From: Xanthomonas hortorum pv. pelargonii
GTDB lineage: Bacteria; Pseudomonadota; Gammaproteobacteria; Xanthomonadales; Xanthomonadaceae
Length of the DNA: 64,000 nucleotides
Assembly: GCF_024499015.1 (NCBI RefSeq)
Contig: NZ_CP098604.1
Coordinates: 3,534,001 to 3,598,000, forward strand
Reading direction: 5' to 3'
In this document: positions 40,505-50,165 of the stretch, piece by piece
Numbering within the stretch: the first letter of the stretch is position 1
Layout: the number at the start of each line of letters is the position of its first letter
Program-made: the position numbers and the translations under genes
The notes under the pieces: model-generated
Told to the model about the DNA's origin: nothing
What the model saw: the letters and a program-made list of their open reading frames with translations, nothing else
Databases searched by the model: none

Positions 40505-41152
40505 ATGACCCCTTTCACTCAACACACCGGACTAGTCGCGCCGCTGGATCGCGCCAACGTCGATACCGACCAGATCATTCCCAAGCAATTTCTCAAGTCG
40601 ATCAAGCGCACCGGTTTCGGCCCGAACCTGTTCGACGAGTGGCGGTATCTGGACATCGGCGAGCCTGGTCGCGACAACAGCCAGCGCCCGATCAACCCGG
40701 AATTCGTCCTCAATTTCCCGCGCTATCAAGGCGCCAGTGTGTTGCTGGCACGCGAAAACTTCGGCTGCGGTTCCTCGCGCGAGCACGCGCCGTGGGCGCT
40801 GGACGAGTACGGCTTTCGCGCAGTGATTGCACCGAGCTTTGCCGACATCTTCTTCAACAACAGCTTCAAGAACGGCCTGCTGCCGATCGTGCTGGCCGAA
40901 GCGGAAGTGGATGCGCTGTTCCAACAATGCCTGGCGACCGAGGGCTATCAACTCACCGTGGATCTGGCCGCACAACGCGTGCGCCGCACCGATGGCGTGG
41001 AATACAGCTTCGAGATCGATGCCTTCCGCAAGCACTGCCTGCTCAACGGGCTGGACGACATCGGCCTGACCTTGCAGGACGCCGATGCGATCGGCCGCTT
41101 CGAACAAGGCCATCGCGCGCGTCAACCGTGGTTGTTCGGCGCACTGCAATGA
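40505..41152 (+). CDS. leuD: 3-isopropylmalate dehydratase small subunit
   Basis: A 215-residue partner of Leu[26 protein letters not shown], then [21 protein letters not shown] and [19 protein letters not shown] are the classic LeuD motifs that form the substrate-recognition loop. The ATG at 40505 follows the heptad repeat, so it lacks a clear Shine-Dalgarno; translation may rely on the upstream ribosome or on an open leader. Its stop overlaps the next gene's start (ATGA). Confidence 0.96.
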   Translation: MTPFTQHTGLVAPLDRANVDTDQIIPKQFLKSIKRTGFGPNLFDEWRYLDIGEPGRDNSQRPINPEFVLNFPRYQGASVLLARENFGCGSSREHAPWALDEYGFRAVIAPSFADIFFNNSFKNGLLPIVLAEAEVDALFQQCLATEGYQLTVDLAAQRVRRTDGVEYSFEIDAFRKHCLLNGLDDIGLTLQDADAIGRFEQGHRARQPWLFGALQ

Positions 41153-41934
41153 ACTCGGTTGCCAACGCCACCGATGCGGGAGCGCAGCGCGCGCATGTCG
41201 CTGCGCAGTTCGGGCCGCAGGCGCAGGCCTATCTGCATAGCGACGTGCATGCGCAAGGCGCTGAATTCGCCGAACTCCGCGCTGGTCTCGCCGGTCATCG
41301 CAACGGCCGATTGCTCGACCTGGGTTGCGGTGCCGGGCATGTGAGTTTCCAGCTGGCGCCGTTGATGGCCGAGGTGGTGGCCTATGATCTGTCTGCCGAC
41401 ATGCTCACCGTTGTGGCGGCCACCGCCGCCGAGCGTGGGCTGACGCAGGTGCGCACCATGCAAGGTATCGCCGAGCGCTTGCCGTTCGAGAGCGGCAGCC
41501 TGGATGCTGTGGTCAGCCGCTACTCGGCGCACCATTGGAGCGACCTGGGACAGGCACTGCGCGAAGTGCGGCGCGTGCTACGTCCAGGCGGGATTGCTGC
41601 CTTTATCGATGTGGTGGCGCCTGGGCTGCCATTGCTGGACACGCACCTGCAGGCGATCGAGCTGCTGCGCGATACCAGCCATGTGCGTGACTACGGCGTG
41701 GCGCAGTGGTTGCAGATGCTGGGCGATGCCGGCTTGCAGGTGCAGCGTCATCATTGCCAACGGCTGCAGCTGGACTATCTGAGCTGGGTAGACCGCATGC
41801 GCACGCCGGAGGTGTTGCGCGCGGCCATTCGCGCATTGCAGAACGCGGCGGTGGACGAGGTGCGCGACTACTTTCAGATTGCCGCCGATGGTTCCTTCAG
41901 CACCGATGTGCTGGTGGTATGGGCCGCACGTTGA
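41149..41934 (+). CDS. Class I SAM-dependent methyltransferase within the leu operon
   Basis: A 261-residue methyltransferase with motif [16 protein letters not shown], then [33 protein letters not shown] and the post-motif [15 protein letters not shown]. This is the UbiE/BioC-like class (Methyltransf_11 type). It overlaps leuD by 4 bp and precedes leuB by 37 bp, so it is part of the leuCDB transcript. No leucine-pathway step needs a methyltransferase. The substrate is unknown. Confidence 0.88.
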   Translation: MNSVANATDAGAQRAHVAAQFGPQAQAYLHSDVHAQGAEFAELRAGLAGHRNGRLLDLGCGAGHVSFQLAPLMAEVVAYDLSADMLTVVAATAAERGLTQVRTMQGIAERLPFESGSLDAVVSRYSAHHWSDLGQALREVRRVLRPGGIAAFIDVVAPGLPLLDTHLQAIELLRDTSHVRDYGVAQWLQMLGDAGLQVQRHHCQRLQLDYLSWVDRMRTPEVLRAAIRALQNAAVDEVRDYFQIAADGSFSTDVLVVWAAR

Positions 41935-41971
41935 TTTTCAGGGCGCTAAGGCGCCAACTCACGAGGATTGC

Positions 41972-43045
41972 ATGAGCAAGCAGATTTTGATTCTTCCCGG
42001 TGACGGCATTGGTCCGGAGATCATGGCCGAAGCGGTCAAGGTGCTGACGCGGATCGATGCGCAACATGGCCTGGGCTTTACCCTGGTTTACGACGAACTG
42101 GGTGGCGCGGCCTACGACAAGTACGGCAGCCCGCTGGCCGACGAAACGCTGGAGCGTGCGCGCGCTGCCGATGCGGTGCTGTTGGGCGCGGTCGGCGGGC
42201 CGCAATGGGACACCATCGATCCATCGCTGCGTCCGGAACGTGGGTTGCTCAAGATCCGCTCGCAGCTGGGTTTGTTCGCCAACCTGCGTCCGGCGCTGTT
42301 GTATCCGCAGCTGGCCGATGCCTCCACGCTCAAGCCGGAGGTCGTTGCGGGGCTGGATCTACTGATCCTGCGTGAACTCACCGGCGGCATTTACTTCGGT
42401 CAACCGCGTGGTACGCGCACGCTGGAAAATGGTGAGCGTCAGGCTTACGACACCTTGCCGTACAGCGAAAGCGAAATCCGTCGCATCGCTAAGGCCGGCT
42501 TCGAGATGGCGCGTTTGCGCGGCAAGAAGCTGTGTTCGGTGGACAAAGCCAATGTGCTGGCATCGAGCCAGCTATGGCGCGCGGTGGTGGAGGAAGTCGC
42601 GAAGGATTATCCGGACATCGCGCTATCGCACATGTACGTGGACAACGCGGCGATGCAACTGGTGCGCGCACCCAAGCAGTTCGACGTGATCGTGACCGAC
42701 AACATGTTCGGCGACATCCTGTCCGATCAAGCATCCATGCTCACCGGCTCGATCGGCATGCTGCCCTCGGCCTCGCTGGATGCCAACAACAAAGGCATGT
42801 ATGAGCCGTGTCATGGCTCGGCACCGGATATCGCCGGCAAGGGCATTGCCAATCCGCTGGCGACCATCCTGTCGGTGGCGATGATGTTGCGCTATACCTT
42901 CGCGCAGGCCGCCGCTGCCGATGCGATCGAGCGCGCTGTCGGCAAGGTACTCGACCAGGGCCTGCGCACCGCCGACATCTGGTCGGAAGGCACGACCAAG
43001 GTCGGCACGGTCGCGATGGGTGATGCGGTGGTTGCTGCGCTGTAA
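41972..43045 (+). CDS. leuB: 3-isopropylmalate dehydrogenase
   Basis: A 357-residue NAD-dependent decarboxylating dehydrogenase. [12 protein letters not shown] opens the fold; [16 protein letters not shown] carries the substrate arginines; [13 protein letters not shown] and [26 protein letters not shown] are signature segments for metal and isopropylmalate binding. [21 protein letters not shown] closes the NAD site. The ATG at 41972 has GAGG seven bases upstream. It is the last gene of the leuC-leuD-methyltransferase-leuB unit. A 700-bp repeat-rich gap follows. Confidence 0.97.
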   Translation: MSKQILILPGDGIGPEIMAEAVKVLTRIDAQHGLGFTLVYDELGGAAYDKYGSPLADETLERARAADAVLLGAVGGPQWDTIDPSLRPERGLLKIRSQLGLFANLRPALLYPQLADASTLKPEVVAGLDLLILRELTGGIYFGQPRGTRTLENGERQAYDTLPYSESEIRRIAKAGFEMARLRGKKLCSVDKANVLASSQLWRAVVEEVAKDYPDIALSHMYVDNAAMQLVRAPKQFDVIVTDNMFGDILSDQASMLTGSIGMLPSASLDANNKGMYEPCHGSAPDIAGKGIANPLATILSVAMMLRYTFAQAAAADAIERAVGKVLDQGLRTADIWSEGTTKVGTVAMGDAVVAAL

Positions 43046-43136
43046 AGCTTTGGTTGGGTGTATCGTTTTGTCGAAGTACTGGCGGTCATCGTCCTGTTTG
43101 GGCGATGGCCGTTTTCGTTTTGGGCTTATCGATGGC
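43046..43136. other. Start of a 700-bp non-coding, repeat-rich gap after leuB
   Basis: The gap 43046-43745 has no supported gene. It holds nested-palindrome copies B and C, and two diverged ~45-bp direct repeats (around 43231-43280 and 43602-43650; shared words CACCGCGCTCCCA and CTGATCGGCAA). Confidence 0.6.
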
Positions 43137-43239
43137 GCGGTGCCGCATCCAGTGGCAGGACACGCCGTGAATCCGTCCGTGGAGGCTCAGTGGCGGCATC
43201 CATGCCGCCACATGGTCCCGCCCCTGGACGCGACACCGC
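43137..43239 (-). repeat. Nested-palindrome element, copy B (reverse orientation)
   Basis: Outer 25-nt arms 43137-43161 and 43215-43239 pair at 21 of 25 positions. The inner palindrome GTGGCGGCAT/ATGCCGCCAC (43190-43199 with 43202-43211) is perfect. Read on the minus strand, the core aligns with copies A and C: GCGGCATGGATGCCGC, then GAGCCT, CA, GGACG and CGGCGTGTCC. Confidence 0.75.
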
Positions 43240-43434
43240 GCTCCCAATATCACTGCCGCTGATCGGCAAACAATACCTTTTGTAGGCGTAATGCCTACGG
43301 ATTCCGCAGTCGATAGTCGATGCAGCTTTTCGTCTATCGCTTTGCCATGATTCCGCCAGCGAAGGGCGCGCTCCAAAGCATGATCAATCAACCAAGTAAC
43401 GCTTCTCCTTCAGCCACCAACAATATTCGGAGGT

Positions 43435-43536
43435 GCTTGCGCGCGTACCGGCGTGGGACCTTACGCGGCATGGATGCCGCGTAAGAGCCTACAAGGACGT
43501 ACTTGCGGCGTGTCCCACGCCGGTACGCGCGCAAGC
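43435..43536 (+). repeat. Nested-palindrome element, copy C
   Basis: Outer arms 43435-43459 and 43512-43536 are perfectly complementary over 25 bp. The inner palindrome TTACGCGGCAT/ATGCCGCGTAA (43461-43471 with 43474-43484) is identical to that of copy A, as is most of the 52-nt core. Confidence 0.88.
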
Positions 43537-43745
43537 GCCCGCAGTGATCGAGGCATTTGCACGAAGCCGGCAGACGTCGTGCGTGGGATTGGTCGATGCG
43601 GCACCGCGCTCCCACTCTTCGCGGCTGCTGATCGGCAAGCAATGCATTCTTAGAAAACGTTCAAATCACCAACCACCAAAAACCAAGACGGCCAGCAGAT
43701 CACTCCGCCGGCCGTAAGATTTACATCGTTTAGCAGATGACAGCG

Positions 43746-45308
43746 CTACGCCACCGCAGCCGTCTTACCGGCAACCACGCCACGCTGGCGCTGACGCAAC
43801 AGGCGATTGGCCACATCCAACCACGCCAGCGCGCTGGCTTCGATGATGTCCTTGCTGGTGCCGGTGCCTTCGTATTCCACGCCGTCGTGGCGCACGCTCA
43901 GGCTGGCTTCGCCGCGTGCGTCCGCTCCGATGCCCACGCTGTGGACTTGATAGCTGTCCAGTTCCAGCTTCACACCGGTGGCCGAGGCCAGCGCACCGAA
44001 TAGCGCATCCACCGGGCCATTGCCTTGCGCGGTTTCGGCAACACGATTGCCTTCTGGATCGGACAACTCCACCAGCGCATTGGCGCGGCTGCCGACATCG
44101 CTGATGGTCATCGAGGCCAGGCGGTAGCCTTCCTGCACGGTGGCATCCTGCATCAAGGTTTGCAGATCGGCGTCGGTGACCACGCGCTGCTTCTCGCACA
44201 ATGCCTTGAACTGCTCGAAGACCAGCTTGACCTCGTCTTCTTCCAGCAAATAGCCCAACGCGCGCAGACGCTGCTCCACTGCCGCACGGCCGCTGTGACG
44301 GCCCAGCACCATCTGCGAGGACTCCCAGCCCACGTCTTCCGGGCGCATGATTTCGTAGGTACCGCGATGGCGCAGCATGCCGTGCTGATGGATGCCCGAC
44401 TCGTGCGCGAACGCATTGCCGCCGACCACCGCCTTGTTGCGCTGCACCGGCATGCCGACCAGGCGCTGCAGCAACTGCGAAGTGGACACGATGCGCGGCG
44501 TGTTGATCTCGGTATCGATGTTGTAGAACGCACCGCGCACCTTCAGTGCCATGGTGATTTCTTCCAGCGCGCAGTTGCCCGCACGCTCGCCGATGCCGTT
44601 GATGGTGCATTCGACCTGACGCGCGCCGCCTTCGATCGCCGCCAGCGAGTTGGCCACCGCCAGACCCAGATCGTTGTGGCAGTGAGCGCTGAAGATGACG
44701 GTGTCGGCCCCTTCCACGCTGGCGATCAGGCGCGAGAACATGCCGCGGATTTCTTCGGGCGTGGTGAAGCCCACCGTGTCCGGCAGATTGATCGTGGTGG
44801 CACCGGCGGCGATCGCCACGCGGGTGACCTCGGCCAGGAAATCCTCTTCGGTACGGGTGGCATCTTCGGCGGAGAACTCGACATCGTCGATGTAGCCACG
44901 CGCCAGCGTCACATGCCTGTGCACCGATTCCAGCACCTGCTCGCGGCTCATGCGCAGCTTGTGCTCGCGGTGCAACGGGCTGGTGGACAGGAACACGTGC
45001 AGGCGCGGATTGGCGGCTGCTTCCAGTGCACGTGCGGAGGTTTCGATATCGGCCTGCAGGCAGCGCGACAGCACTGCCAGCGTGGGGCGGCGCAACTCGC
45101 GGCCGATCATCGCGACGGCTTCGCGGTCGGAATGCGAGCTGGCCGGGAAGCCGGTTTCGATGATGTCCACGCCGAGCTCGTCCAGCGCGCGCGCCATCAC
45201 CAGCTTTTGCTGGGGCGTCATGCTGCAGCCGGGGGATTGCTCGCCGTCGCGCAGGGTGGTGTCGAAAATTCGGATACGCGGGGTCTGGTTGGATACGGTC
45301 GTGTTCAC
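43746..45308 (-). CDS. leuA: 2-isopropylmalate synthase
   Basis: A 520-residue enzyme of the DRE-TIM superfamily that condenses acetyl-CoA with 2-oxoisovalerate, the first committed leucine step. [16 protein letters not shown] (residues 15-30) holds catalytic Arg20 and metal Asp21. [59 protein letters not shown] supply the metal His pair. The C-terminal LeuA dimer domain (about 400-505) is the leucine feedback site. The start is GTG at 45308 with AGGAG eight bases upstream. It overlaps the ilvA stop by 4 bp (GTGA), so the two are coupled. It is the last gene of the ilv-leu operon. Confidence 0.96.
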   Translation of the reverse strand: MNTTVSNQTPRIRIFDTTLRDGEQSPGCSMTPQQKLVMARALDELGVDIIETGFPASSHSDREAVAMIGRELRRPTLAVLSRCLQADIETSARALEAAANPRLHVFLSTSPLHREHKLRMSREQVLESVHRHVTLARGYIDDVEFSAEDATRTEEDFLAEVTRVAIAAGATTINLPDTVGFTTPEEIRGMFSRLIASVEGADTVIFSAHCHNDLGLAVANSLAAIEGGARQVECTINGIGERAGNCALEEITMALKVRGAFYNIDTEINTPRIVSTSQLLQRLVGMPVQRNKAVVGGNAFAHESGIHQHGMLRHRGTYEIMRPEDVGWESSQMVLGRHSGRAAVEQRLRALGYLLEEDEVKLVFEQFKALCEKQRVVTDADLQTLMQDATVQEGYRLASMTISDVGSRANALVELSDPEGNRVAETAQGNGPVDALFGALASATGVKLELDSYQVHSVGIGADARGEASLSVRHDGVEYEGTGTSKDIIEASALAWLDVANRLLRQRQRGVVAGKTAAVA

Positions 45309-46423
45309 CAGGAAGACTCCTCTACGGCGATGGCGGTGACAGGCGTTGGAGCGACTGCGGATGGGCGGGAAAGAACGGGTGTTTCGGGAAGTGACTTGGC
45401 GCTGCGTTCGTTGCGCAGTCGCTCGGTATTGCGACGGCGCGGCTTGCGTGGCGGACGCGGCCGCACCTCGGACAAGAGGGTGGCCAGCACAGTTGCGTCG
45501 ATATTACCGCCAGAGACCACTGCACATTTGCGTTTGCCTGAAACGCGACGACCGGCGGCCAAGGCGAGTGCCCCGGCACCCTCGGCGATGACGTGTTCTT
45601 CCAGCGCCAGACGCACCAGGGTTTCGCGTAATTCGGCCTCGCGCACGATCACCACATCGTCGAGCAGACTCGCGCATAAACGGCGGGTCAGGAAGCCGGG
45701 AATCTTGACCTTCACGCCGTCGGCCAGCGTGGGCACCGGGGTGATTTCGCGGAAGTCGCCGCGCACGGCGCGCGCCATCGAGTCGACGCCCTCCACCTGC
45801 GCACCGACGATGCGCACGCCTTGCGATTTCAGTGCCAGTGCCACCCCGGAGGCCAGCCCGCCGCCGCCGATCGGCACGATCACCACATCCGGCGCATGCG
45901 CGGCCAGTTCGATGCCGACCGTGCCTTGCCCGGCAATCACGTCCGGGTCGTCGAAGGCCGAGAGAAAGCGGTAGCCGTTCTGGTCGGCCAGCTCGCGCGC
46001 AAACGCAAACGCCTCGTCGTAGCTGTTGCCATGCTGGCGCACGGTAGCGCCCCAGTGCGCGACACCGGCAATCTTGGTCTGCGGCGCGCCGTACGGCATC
46101 ACCGTGATGGCCTGCACGCCCAACCGATACGCCGACCACGCCACCCCTTGCGCATGGTTACCGGCCGAGGCGCAGATCACCGGGCGCTCGTCGCCGCGTT
46201 CCAGCCCGGCCAGCAACGCGTTCAGTGCGCCGCGTACCTTGTAGGAGCCGGTGCGCTGCAGGTTTTCCAGCTTCAACCACACACCGAAGCGCTCTGCGTA
46301 ATGCAGCGGCGTGGGCGACAGGTATTTGCGCAGACGCGCCTGCGCAGCCAGCACGTCGGCCACGCTGATGGCCACGTCGCTTACGTCTGGCTCCTGCGAA
46401 GAGGGGCGGCCGGAATCAGGCAT
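45305..46423 (-). CDS. ilvA: Threonine dehydratase, short form without ACT domain
   Basis: A 372-residue PLP-dependent serine/threonine dehydratase making 2-oxobutyrate for isoleucine synthesis. The PLP lysine is K62 in [13 protein letters not shown], and the phosphate-binding loop is [14 protein letters not shown]. The protein ends in an Arg/Pro-rich tail ([16 protein letters not shown]), not the two ACT-like regulatory domains of E. coli IlvA, so allosteric control by isoleucine through that module is absent. The start is uncertain: ATG 46423 is used; a GTG at 46483 is in frame but neither has a good ribosome site. It lies in the ilv operon between ilvM and leuA. Confidence 0.88.
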   Translation of the reverse strand: MPDSGRPSSQEPDVSDVAISVADVLAAQARLRKYLSPTPLHYAERFGVWLKLENLQRTGSYKVRGALNALLAGLERGDERPVICASAGNHAQGVAWSAYRLGVQAITVMPYGAPQTKIAGVAHWGATVRQHGNSYDEAFAFARELADQNGYRFLSAFDDPDVIAGQGTVGIELAAHAPDVVIVPIGGGGLASGVALALKSQGVRIVGAQVEGVDSMARAVRGDFREITPVPTLADGVKVKIPGFLTRRLCASLLDDVVIVREAELRETLVRLALEEHVIAEGAGALALAAGRRVSGKRKCAVVSGGNIDATVLATLLSEVRPRPPRKPRRRNTERLRNERSAKSLPETPVLSRPSAVAPTPVTAIAVEESSW

Positions 46424-46513
46424 TGCGGCACGCGCGCGGCCAATCCGGAAGAAGACACCTCCGGACAGCGATCTGATGGTCACGCGAGGTCTGCGTGCTC
46501 GAGGTCTGCGTGG

Positions 46514-46771
46514 TCATGCGGCGGCCTCGACCGATTCCAGCGCAGTGATCACCACCGACTCGCAGTCGTACACCTTTTCCAACTGCAGGCGCAGCGTTTC
46601 CGGTGGGCGCGTGCTGTCCACGTCCAACTGCAGATGCCAGCGGCCGGCATCGTCGGGCGCGGCGGCGCCCTGGATGGCGCACGGGCGGAAGCCGCGTCGC
46701 TCGGTCATGCCGAGCACCCGCACCAGCGCGCCTTCGGCCGGCTTCAGCACCAGATCAAGCCGGTAACGCAT
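46514..46771 (-). CDS. ilvM: Acetolactate synthase small subunit (IlvM-type ACT protein)
   Basis: An 85-residue single ACT domain: RYRLDLVLKPAEGALVRVLG, RRGFRPCAIQ, then LQLDVDSTRPPETLRLQLEKVYDCESV. The size matches the E. coli IlvM regulatory subunit, not the longer IlvH/IlvN. It should bind the IlvG catalytic subunit. The ATG at 46771 has AAGGAG seven bases upstream, located inside the ilvG coding region. The two genes overlap by 17 bp, so expression is coupled. Confidence 0.9.
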   Translation of the reverse strand: MRYRLDLVLKPAEGALVRVLGMTERRGFRPCAIQGAAAPDDAGRWHLQLDVDSTRPPETLRLQLEKVYDCESVVITALESVEAAA

Positions 46772-48476
46772 GTGGCGTCTCCTTGACCGCATGTGCGGGA
46801 TTGCTGTCCAGCATGGTGCTGTTGGCATTGTTGGGTGGCACCAGCGGCCACACATTGGCACGCGCGTCGATGCTCACATGCAACAGGCCGGGGCCGGGCT
46901 GTGCCAGCAGCTCGGCCAGTGCGCCATCCACATCGCCGCGCGCGATGATGCGCTTGGCCGGGATGCCGAACACCTGCGCCAGCGCCGCAAAATCCGGATT
47001 GTCGGATAGATCGATTTCGCTGTAGCGCTCGGCGAAGAACAACTCCTGCCACTGCCGCACCATGCCCAGCGAGCTGTTGTCCAGCAACACGATCTTCACC
47101 GGCAGCTTGCAGCGCGCGATCGTCACCAGCTCCTGCACGTTCATCATGAAGCTGCCGTCGCCGGAGACCAGCACCATGGTGCGGTCGGGGCAGGCGAACT
47201 GCGCGCCCATCGCCGCCGGCAGGCCGAAGCCCATGGTGCCGAGTGCGCCGCTGGTGAGGTGATTGCGCGGATCGTTGAAGCGGCAATGCTGCGCCACCCA
47301 CATCTGATGCTGACCCACATCGCAGGCGATGATGGTGTCGGCCGGGGCCACTTCGCTCAGGCGCTTCAGCAACGCCGGTGCGTAGATGTCGGTGCCGGGC
47401 GCGTCGTAGCGCGCACCGAATTTTTCGCGGTTGGCAAAGCAGCGCGTGCGCCAGGCCTGGCAGTTGCCGCGTGCCGCACTCAGGGCTTTCAGACTCAGTG
47501 CCACATCGCCGGGCACTGCGATGTCGGCAGTGCGCAGCTTGGAAATCTCATAGGCGTCGGCATCCAGATGGATGACGCGTGCAAACGGAGCGAACTCGCT
47601 CAATTTGCCGGTGGCTCGGTCGTCGAAACGCGCGCCCACGACTACCAATAGATCGCATTCCTGGATCGCCATATTGGCCGCACGGGTACCGTGCATGCCC
47701 AGCATGCCCAGGTAATCCGGATGCGCGTGCGGCAACGCGCCCAAACCGCGCAAGGTCAGTGCGGTCGGGATGCCGGTGGCTTCGACAAACCGCCGGAACG
47801 CGTCCACCGCGCCTGCCAATGCAATCCCGCCACCGCCGTACACCACCGGGCGTTCGGCGCTGGCGATGGCGGCCAGCGCTTCGGCCAATTTCGCATCCGC
47901 CGGTGCCGGCGGCGGCAACACCGCTGCCGGTACGTGATCGGGCAGATGCGACGCATCGGCGATCTGCACGTCCTTGGGCAGGTCGATCAAGACTGGCCCG
48001 GGACGGCCCTCGCGCGCGATGCGAAACGCTTCGCGCACGATCTGCGGAAGTTCCTCCACCCGCCGTACCAGAAAGCTGTGCTTGACGATCGGCATGGTCA
48101 TGCCGAACACATCCAGTTCCTGGAATGCATCAGTGCCCAGCAGGGGCGTGGCGACCTGGCCGGTCAGGCACACCATCGGCACCGAATCGAGCATCGCATC
48201 GGCGATGCCGGTGACCAGATTGGAGGCGCCCGGGCCGGAGGTGGCCACGCACACGCCGACCCGGCCGCTGGCACGGGCGTACCCGTTGGCGGCCAGGGCG
48301 GCGCCCTGTTCGTGACGGACCAGGATGTGCTTGAGCCTGGAATCCACCAGGGCGTCGTAGAACGGCATGATGGTGCCGCCCGGATAACCGAACAGCGTTT
48401 CCACGCCCTCGGCTTCCAGGGCCTGCGTCAGCCAGCGCGCGCCATTGCGGGGCGTGCTGTGTGCGGAGGTGTTCAT
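46755..48476 (-). CDS. ilvG: Acetolactate synthase large (catalytic) subunit
   Basis: A 573-residue thiamine-diphosphate enzyme that makes acetolactate or acetohydroxybutyrate. The catalytic glutamate is E56 (LVRHEQGAALAANGYAR). The FAD-binding middle domain includes LGMLGMHGTRAANMAIQECDLLVVVGARFDDR. The thiamine/Mg motif is VSGDGSFMMNVQELVTIARCKLPVKIVLLDNSSLGMVRQWQ (in order). The ATG at 48476 is preceded by AAGG. It lies 42 bp after ilvC and overlaps ilvM by 17 bp. The sequence order matches the ilvGM pair, not ilvIH. Confidence 0.95.
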   Translation of the reverse strand: MNTSAHSTPRNGARWLTQALEAEGVETLFGYPGGTIMPFYDALVDSRLKHILVRHEQGAALAANGYARASGRVGVCVATSGPGASNLVTGIADAMLDSVPMVCLTGQVATPLLGTDAFQELDVFGMTMPIVKHSFLVRRVEELPQIVREAFRIAREGRPGPVLIDLPKDVQIADASHLPDHVPAAVLPPPAPADAKLAEALAAIASAERPVVYGGGGIALAGAVDAFRRFVEATGIPTALTLRGLGALPHAHPDYLGMLGMHGTRAANMAIQECDLLVVVGARFDDRATGKLSEFAPFARVIHLDADAYEISKLRTADIAVPGDVALSLKALSAARGNCQAWRTRCFANREKFGARYDAPGTDIYAPALLKRLSEVAPADTIIACDVGQHQMWVAQHCRFNDPRNHLTSGALGTMGFGLPAAMGAQFACPDRTMVLVSGDGSFMMNVQELVTIARCKLPVKIVLLDNSSLGMVRQWQELFFAERYSEIDLSDNPDFAALAQVFGIPAKRIIARGDVDGALAELLAQPGPGLLHVSIDARANVWPLVPPNNANSTMLDSNPAHAVKETPHALPA

Positions 48477-48518
48477 GCGTTGCGGACCTTCGGTGTTAGC
48501 GGTGGGGGTGCGGCGGCA

Positions 48519-49520
48519 TTACGCCGCTTGTTGATTCGCAGGTGCGGCAGCGGCCTGTTGTTCGCCGTTGAGCCACGCCATCTTGGCGCGCAGCTTCTTG
48601 CCCACTTCCTCGATCGGGTGCTCCAGATCGGCCTGCTTGAACTTGGTGTAGTTCGGCAGGCCGGCTTCGTATTCGGCCACCCAGTTCTTGGTGAAAGTGC
48701 CGTTCTGGATGTCGGTCAGCACGTCCTTCATGCGCGCCTTGGTGCTGGCGTCGATCACGCGCGGGCCGCTGACATAGTCGCCGTATTGTGCGGTTTCGGA
48801 CACGAATTCCAGCATGCGGGTGATGCCGCCTTCGTAAAACAGGTCCACGATCAACTTCAGTTCGTGCAGCACTTCGTAGTACGCGATTTCGGGCTGATAG
48901 CCGGCTTCCACCAGCACTTCGAAACCGGCCTGCACCAGCGACGAGGCGCCGCCGCACAGCACCGCCTGCTCGCCGAACAGATCGGTCTCGGTCTCTTCCT
49001 TGAAGGTGGTCTTGATGATGTTGGCGCGCGCGCCGCCCAGGCCGCCGGCATAGGTCAGTGCGAACTGCTCGGCCTTGCCGCTGGTGTCCTGATACACCGC
49101 ATAGATGCACGGCACGCCGCGGCCGATTTCATATTCGCGACGCACCAGCGCGCCGGGGCCCTTCGGCGCGACCAGTACCACATCCAGATCGGCGCGCGGT
49201 TTGATCATGTCGAAATGCACGTTCAGTCCATGCGCGAACAGCAGGCAGGCGCCTTGCTTCATGTTCGGTGCGATGACCTCTTCGTAGAGCTTCTTCTGCA
49301 CCATGTCCGGGGTCAGGATCGCGACCAGATCGGCGGTCTTCACCGCCTCGGCCGGCGCCACGACGGTGAAGCCGTCGGCCTGGGCCTTGGATTCGGTCGG
49401 GCCACCGGCACGCAGGCCGACAGTGACGTCGAAGCCGGAATCGCGCAGGTTCAGCGCATGCGCGCGGCCCTGGCTGCCGTAGCCGATGATCGCGATTTTC
49501 GGTTGGATGTCGTTGCTCAT
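48519..49520 (-). CDS. ilvC: Ketol-acid reductoisomerase, class I
   Basis: A 333-residue short-form (class I) enzyme that isomerises and reduces acetolactate with [26 protein letters not shown] is the dinucleotide site. [28 protein letters not shown] and [21 protein letters not shown] carry the Mg-binding and catalytic residues. [22 protein letters not shown] completes the knotted helical domain. The ATG at 49520 has AAGGA nine bases upstream. It is the first structural gene of the operon, downstream of the leader-peptide attenuator. Confidence 0.96.
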   Translation of the reverse strand: MSNDIQPKIAIIGYGSQGRAHALNLRDSGFDVTVGLRAGGPTESKAQADGFTVVAPAEAVKTADLVAILTPDMVQKKLYEEVIAPNMKQGACLLFAHGLNVHFDMIKPRADLDVVLVAPKGPGALVRREYEIGRGVPCIYAVYQDTSGKAEQFALTYAGGLGGARANIIKTTFKEETETDLFGEQAVLCGGASSLVQAGFEVLVEAGYQPEIAYYEVLHELKLIVDLFYEGGITRMLEFVSETAQYGDYVSGPRVIDASTKARMKDVLTDIQNGTFTKNWVAEYEAGLPNYTKFKQADLEHPIEEVGKKLRAKMAWLNGEQQAAAAPANQQAA

Positions 49521-49558
49521 GGAGTTAAGTCCTTGCGGGGTTGGCAGTGGGAAAGAAA

Positions 49559-49693
49559 TCAGCCGGCAGTGGAGACACTGGCCGGCCGAACAAAGCGGGG
49601 ATGGACGATGGCACTGGCCATGCAGGCACATGCACCGGTGCAGTTGCCGGCGCGGGTGGTGCAGATGGCGGCGATGTCGGTGATGTCGTTCAT
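49559..49693 (-). CDS. Possible 44-residue small ORF between attenuator and ilvC
   Basis: Begins [20 protein letters not shown] and ends SVSTAG 38 bp before ilvC. It contains several Ile and Thr codons near its start and overlaps a hairpin at its 3' end (GCCGG.CAGTG stem). It could be a second control peptide or simply chance open frame. There is no strong ribosome site, so support is weak. Confidence 0.25.
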   Translation of the reverse strand: MNDITDIAAICTTRAGNCTGACACMASAIVHPRFVRPASVSTAG

Positions 49694-49720
49694 GTCATTC
49701 GAAACTTTTGGTGGTCCCTG

Positions 49721-49754
49721 AAACGCGAAACCCCGCGCCGTTGCCGGTGCGGGG
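49721..49754 (-). terminator. Attenuator terminator of the ilv operon
   Basis: Stem arms 49731-49740 and 49745-49754 (CCCCGCACCG with CGGCGCGGGG on the transcript; one mismatch), loop of four, then TTTCGCGTTT at 49730-49721. Its 5' arm contains CCCGCA, which can instead pair with TGCGGG at 49799-49804 just upstream to form an antiterminator. A third pairing, TCTCGT (49832-49837) with ACGAGA (49793-49798), can form the pause hairpin that frees the terminator. Confidence 0.85.
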
Positions 49755-49782
49755 TCTGATCGAAGCCTTGTGTGTCTGTTGC

Positions 49783-49905
49783 CTACACGAAGTCTCGTCC
49801 CGCAGCGGTTGGCGAGGTAATAAGTACGAGCACGAGAAGCGACGCTGCCAATGCGCCGGAGGGCGCGGACACTGGGGCGTTCGAGGTGGTGTGGCGGTGC
49901 GGCAT
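49783..49905 (-). CDS. ilvL: ilv operon leader peptide
   Basis: A 40-residue peptide starting MPHRHTTSNAP and containing the control-codon run L23-L-V-L-V-L-I29-T, ending GRDFV just before the attenuator. The concentration of Leu, Val and Ile codons, directly upstream of a rho-independent terminator and ilvC, is the hallmark of ribosome-mediated attenuation. Stalling at these codons would favour the antiterminator. No Shine-Dalgarno precedes the ATG at 49905, which is only seven bases from the promoter -10 box, so the transcript may begin at the start codon itself. Confidence 0.85.
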   Translation of the reverse strand: MPHRHTTSNAPVSAPSGALAASLLVLVLITSPTAAGRDFV

Positions 49906-49912
49906 GGACTGA

Positions 49913-49941
49913 GATAACCATCGCCGCAGGTGAGGTGTCAA
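49913..49941 (-). promoter_or_regulatory. Sigma-70-type promoter of the ilv operon
   Basis: TTGACA (49936-49941), a 17-bp spacer and GTTATC (49913-49918) on the minus strand. The -35 box is perfect and the -10 weaker. The expected start point falls at or within a base or two of the leader ATG (49905). Confidence 0.75.
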
Positions 49942-50165
49942 CCCTTGCGCGTGAAACGGCCGCGTCCATGTGCAAGTTGTCGTGGGAAACCCCATTGCAG
50001 CAGCATGGTTACCGCTGAAACCGGATCGATGCAGGGTAGTGAGGATCGATGCAAGTCACTAAATGCGCGGCATTCGCGCTGCCGAACAATGGTGATCGAA
50101 CGAGGCGGCGTGCGCCGCTGGTATGGTTGGCGACTCATTCTGCTGTGTCATGGAGGCCGCCTGTC
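49942..50165. other. Divergent intergenic region between ilv leader and ggt
   Basis: No further gene or strong hairpin was recognised. It should carry the ggt promoter on the plus strand. Confidence 0.4.
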
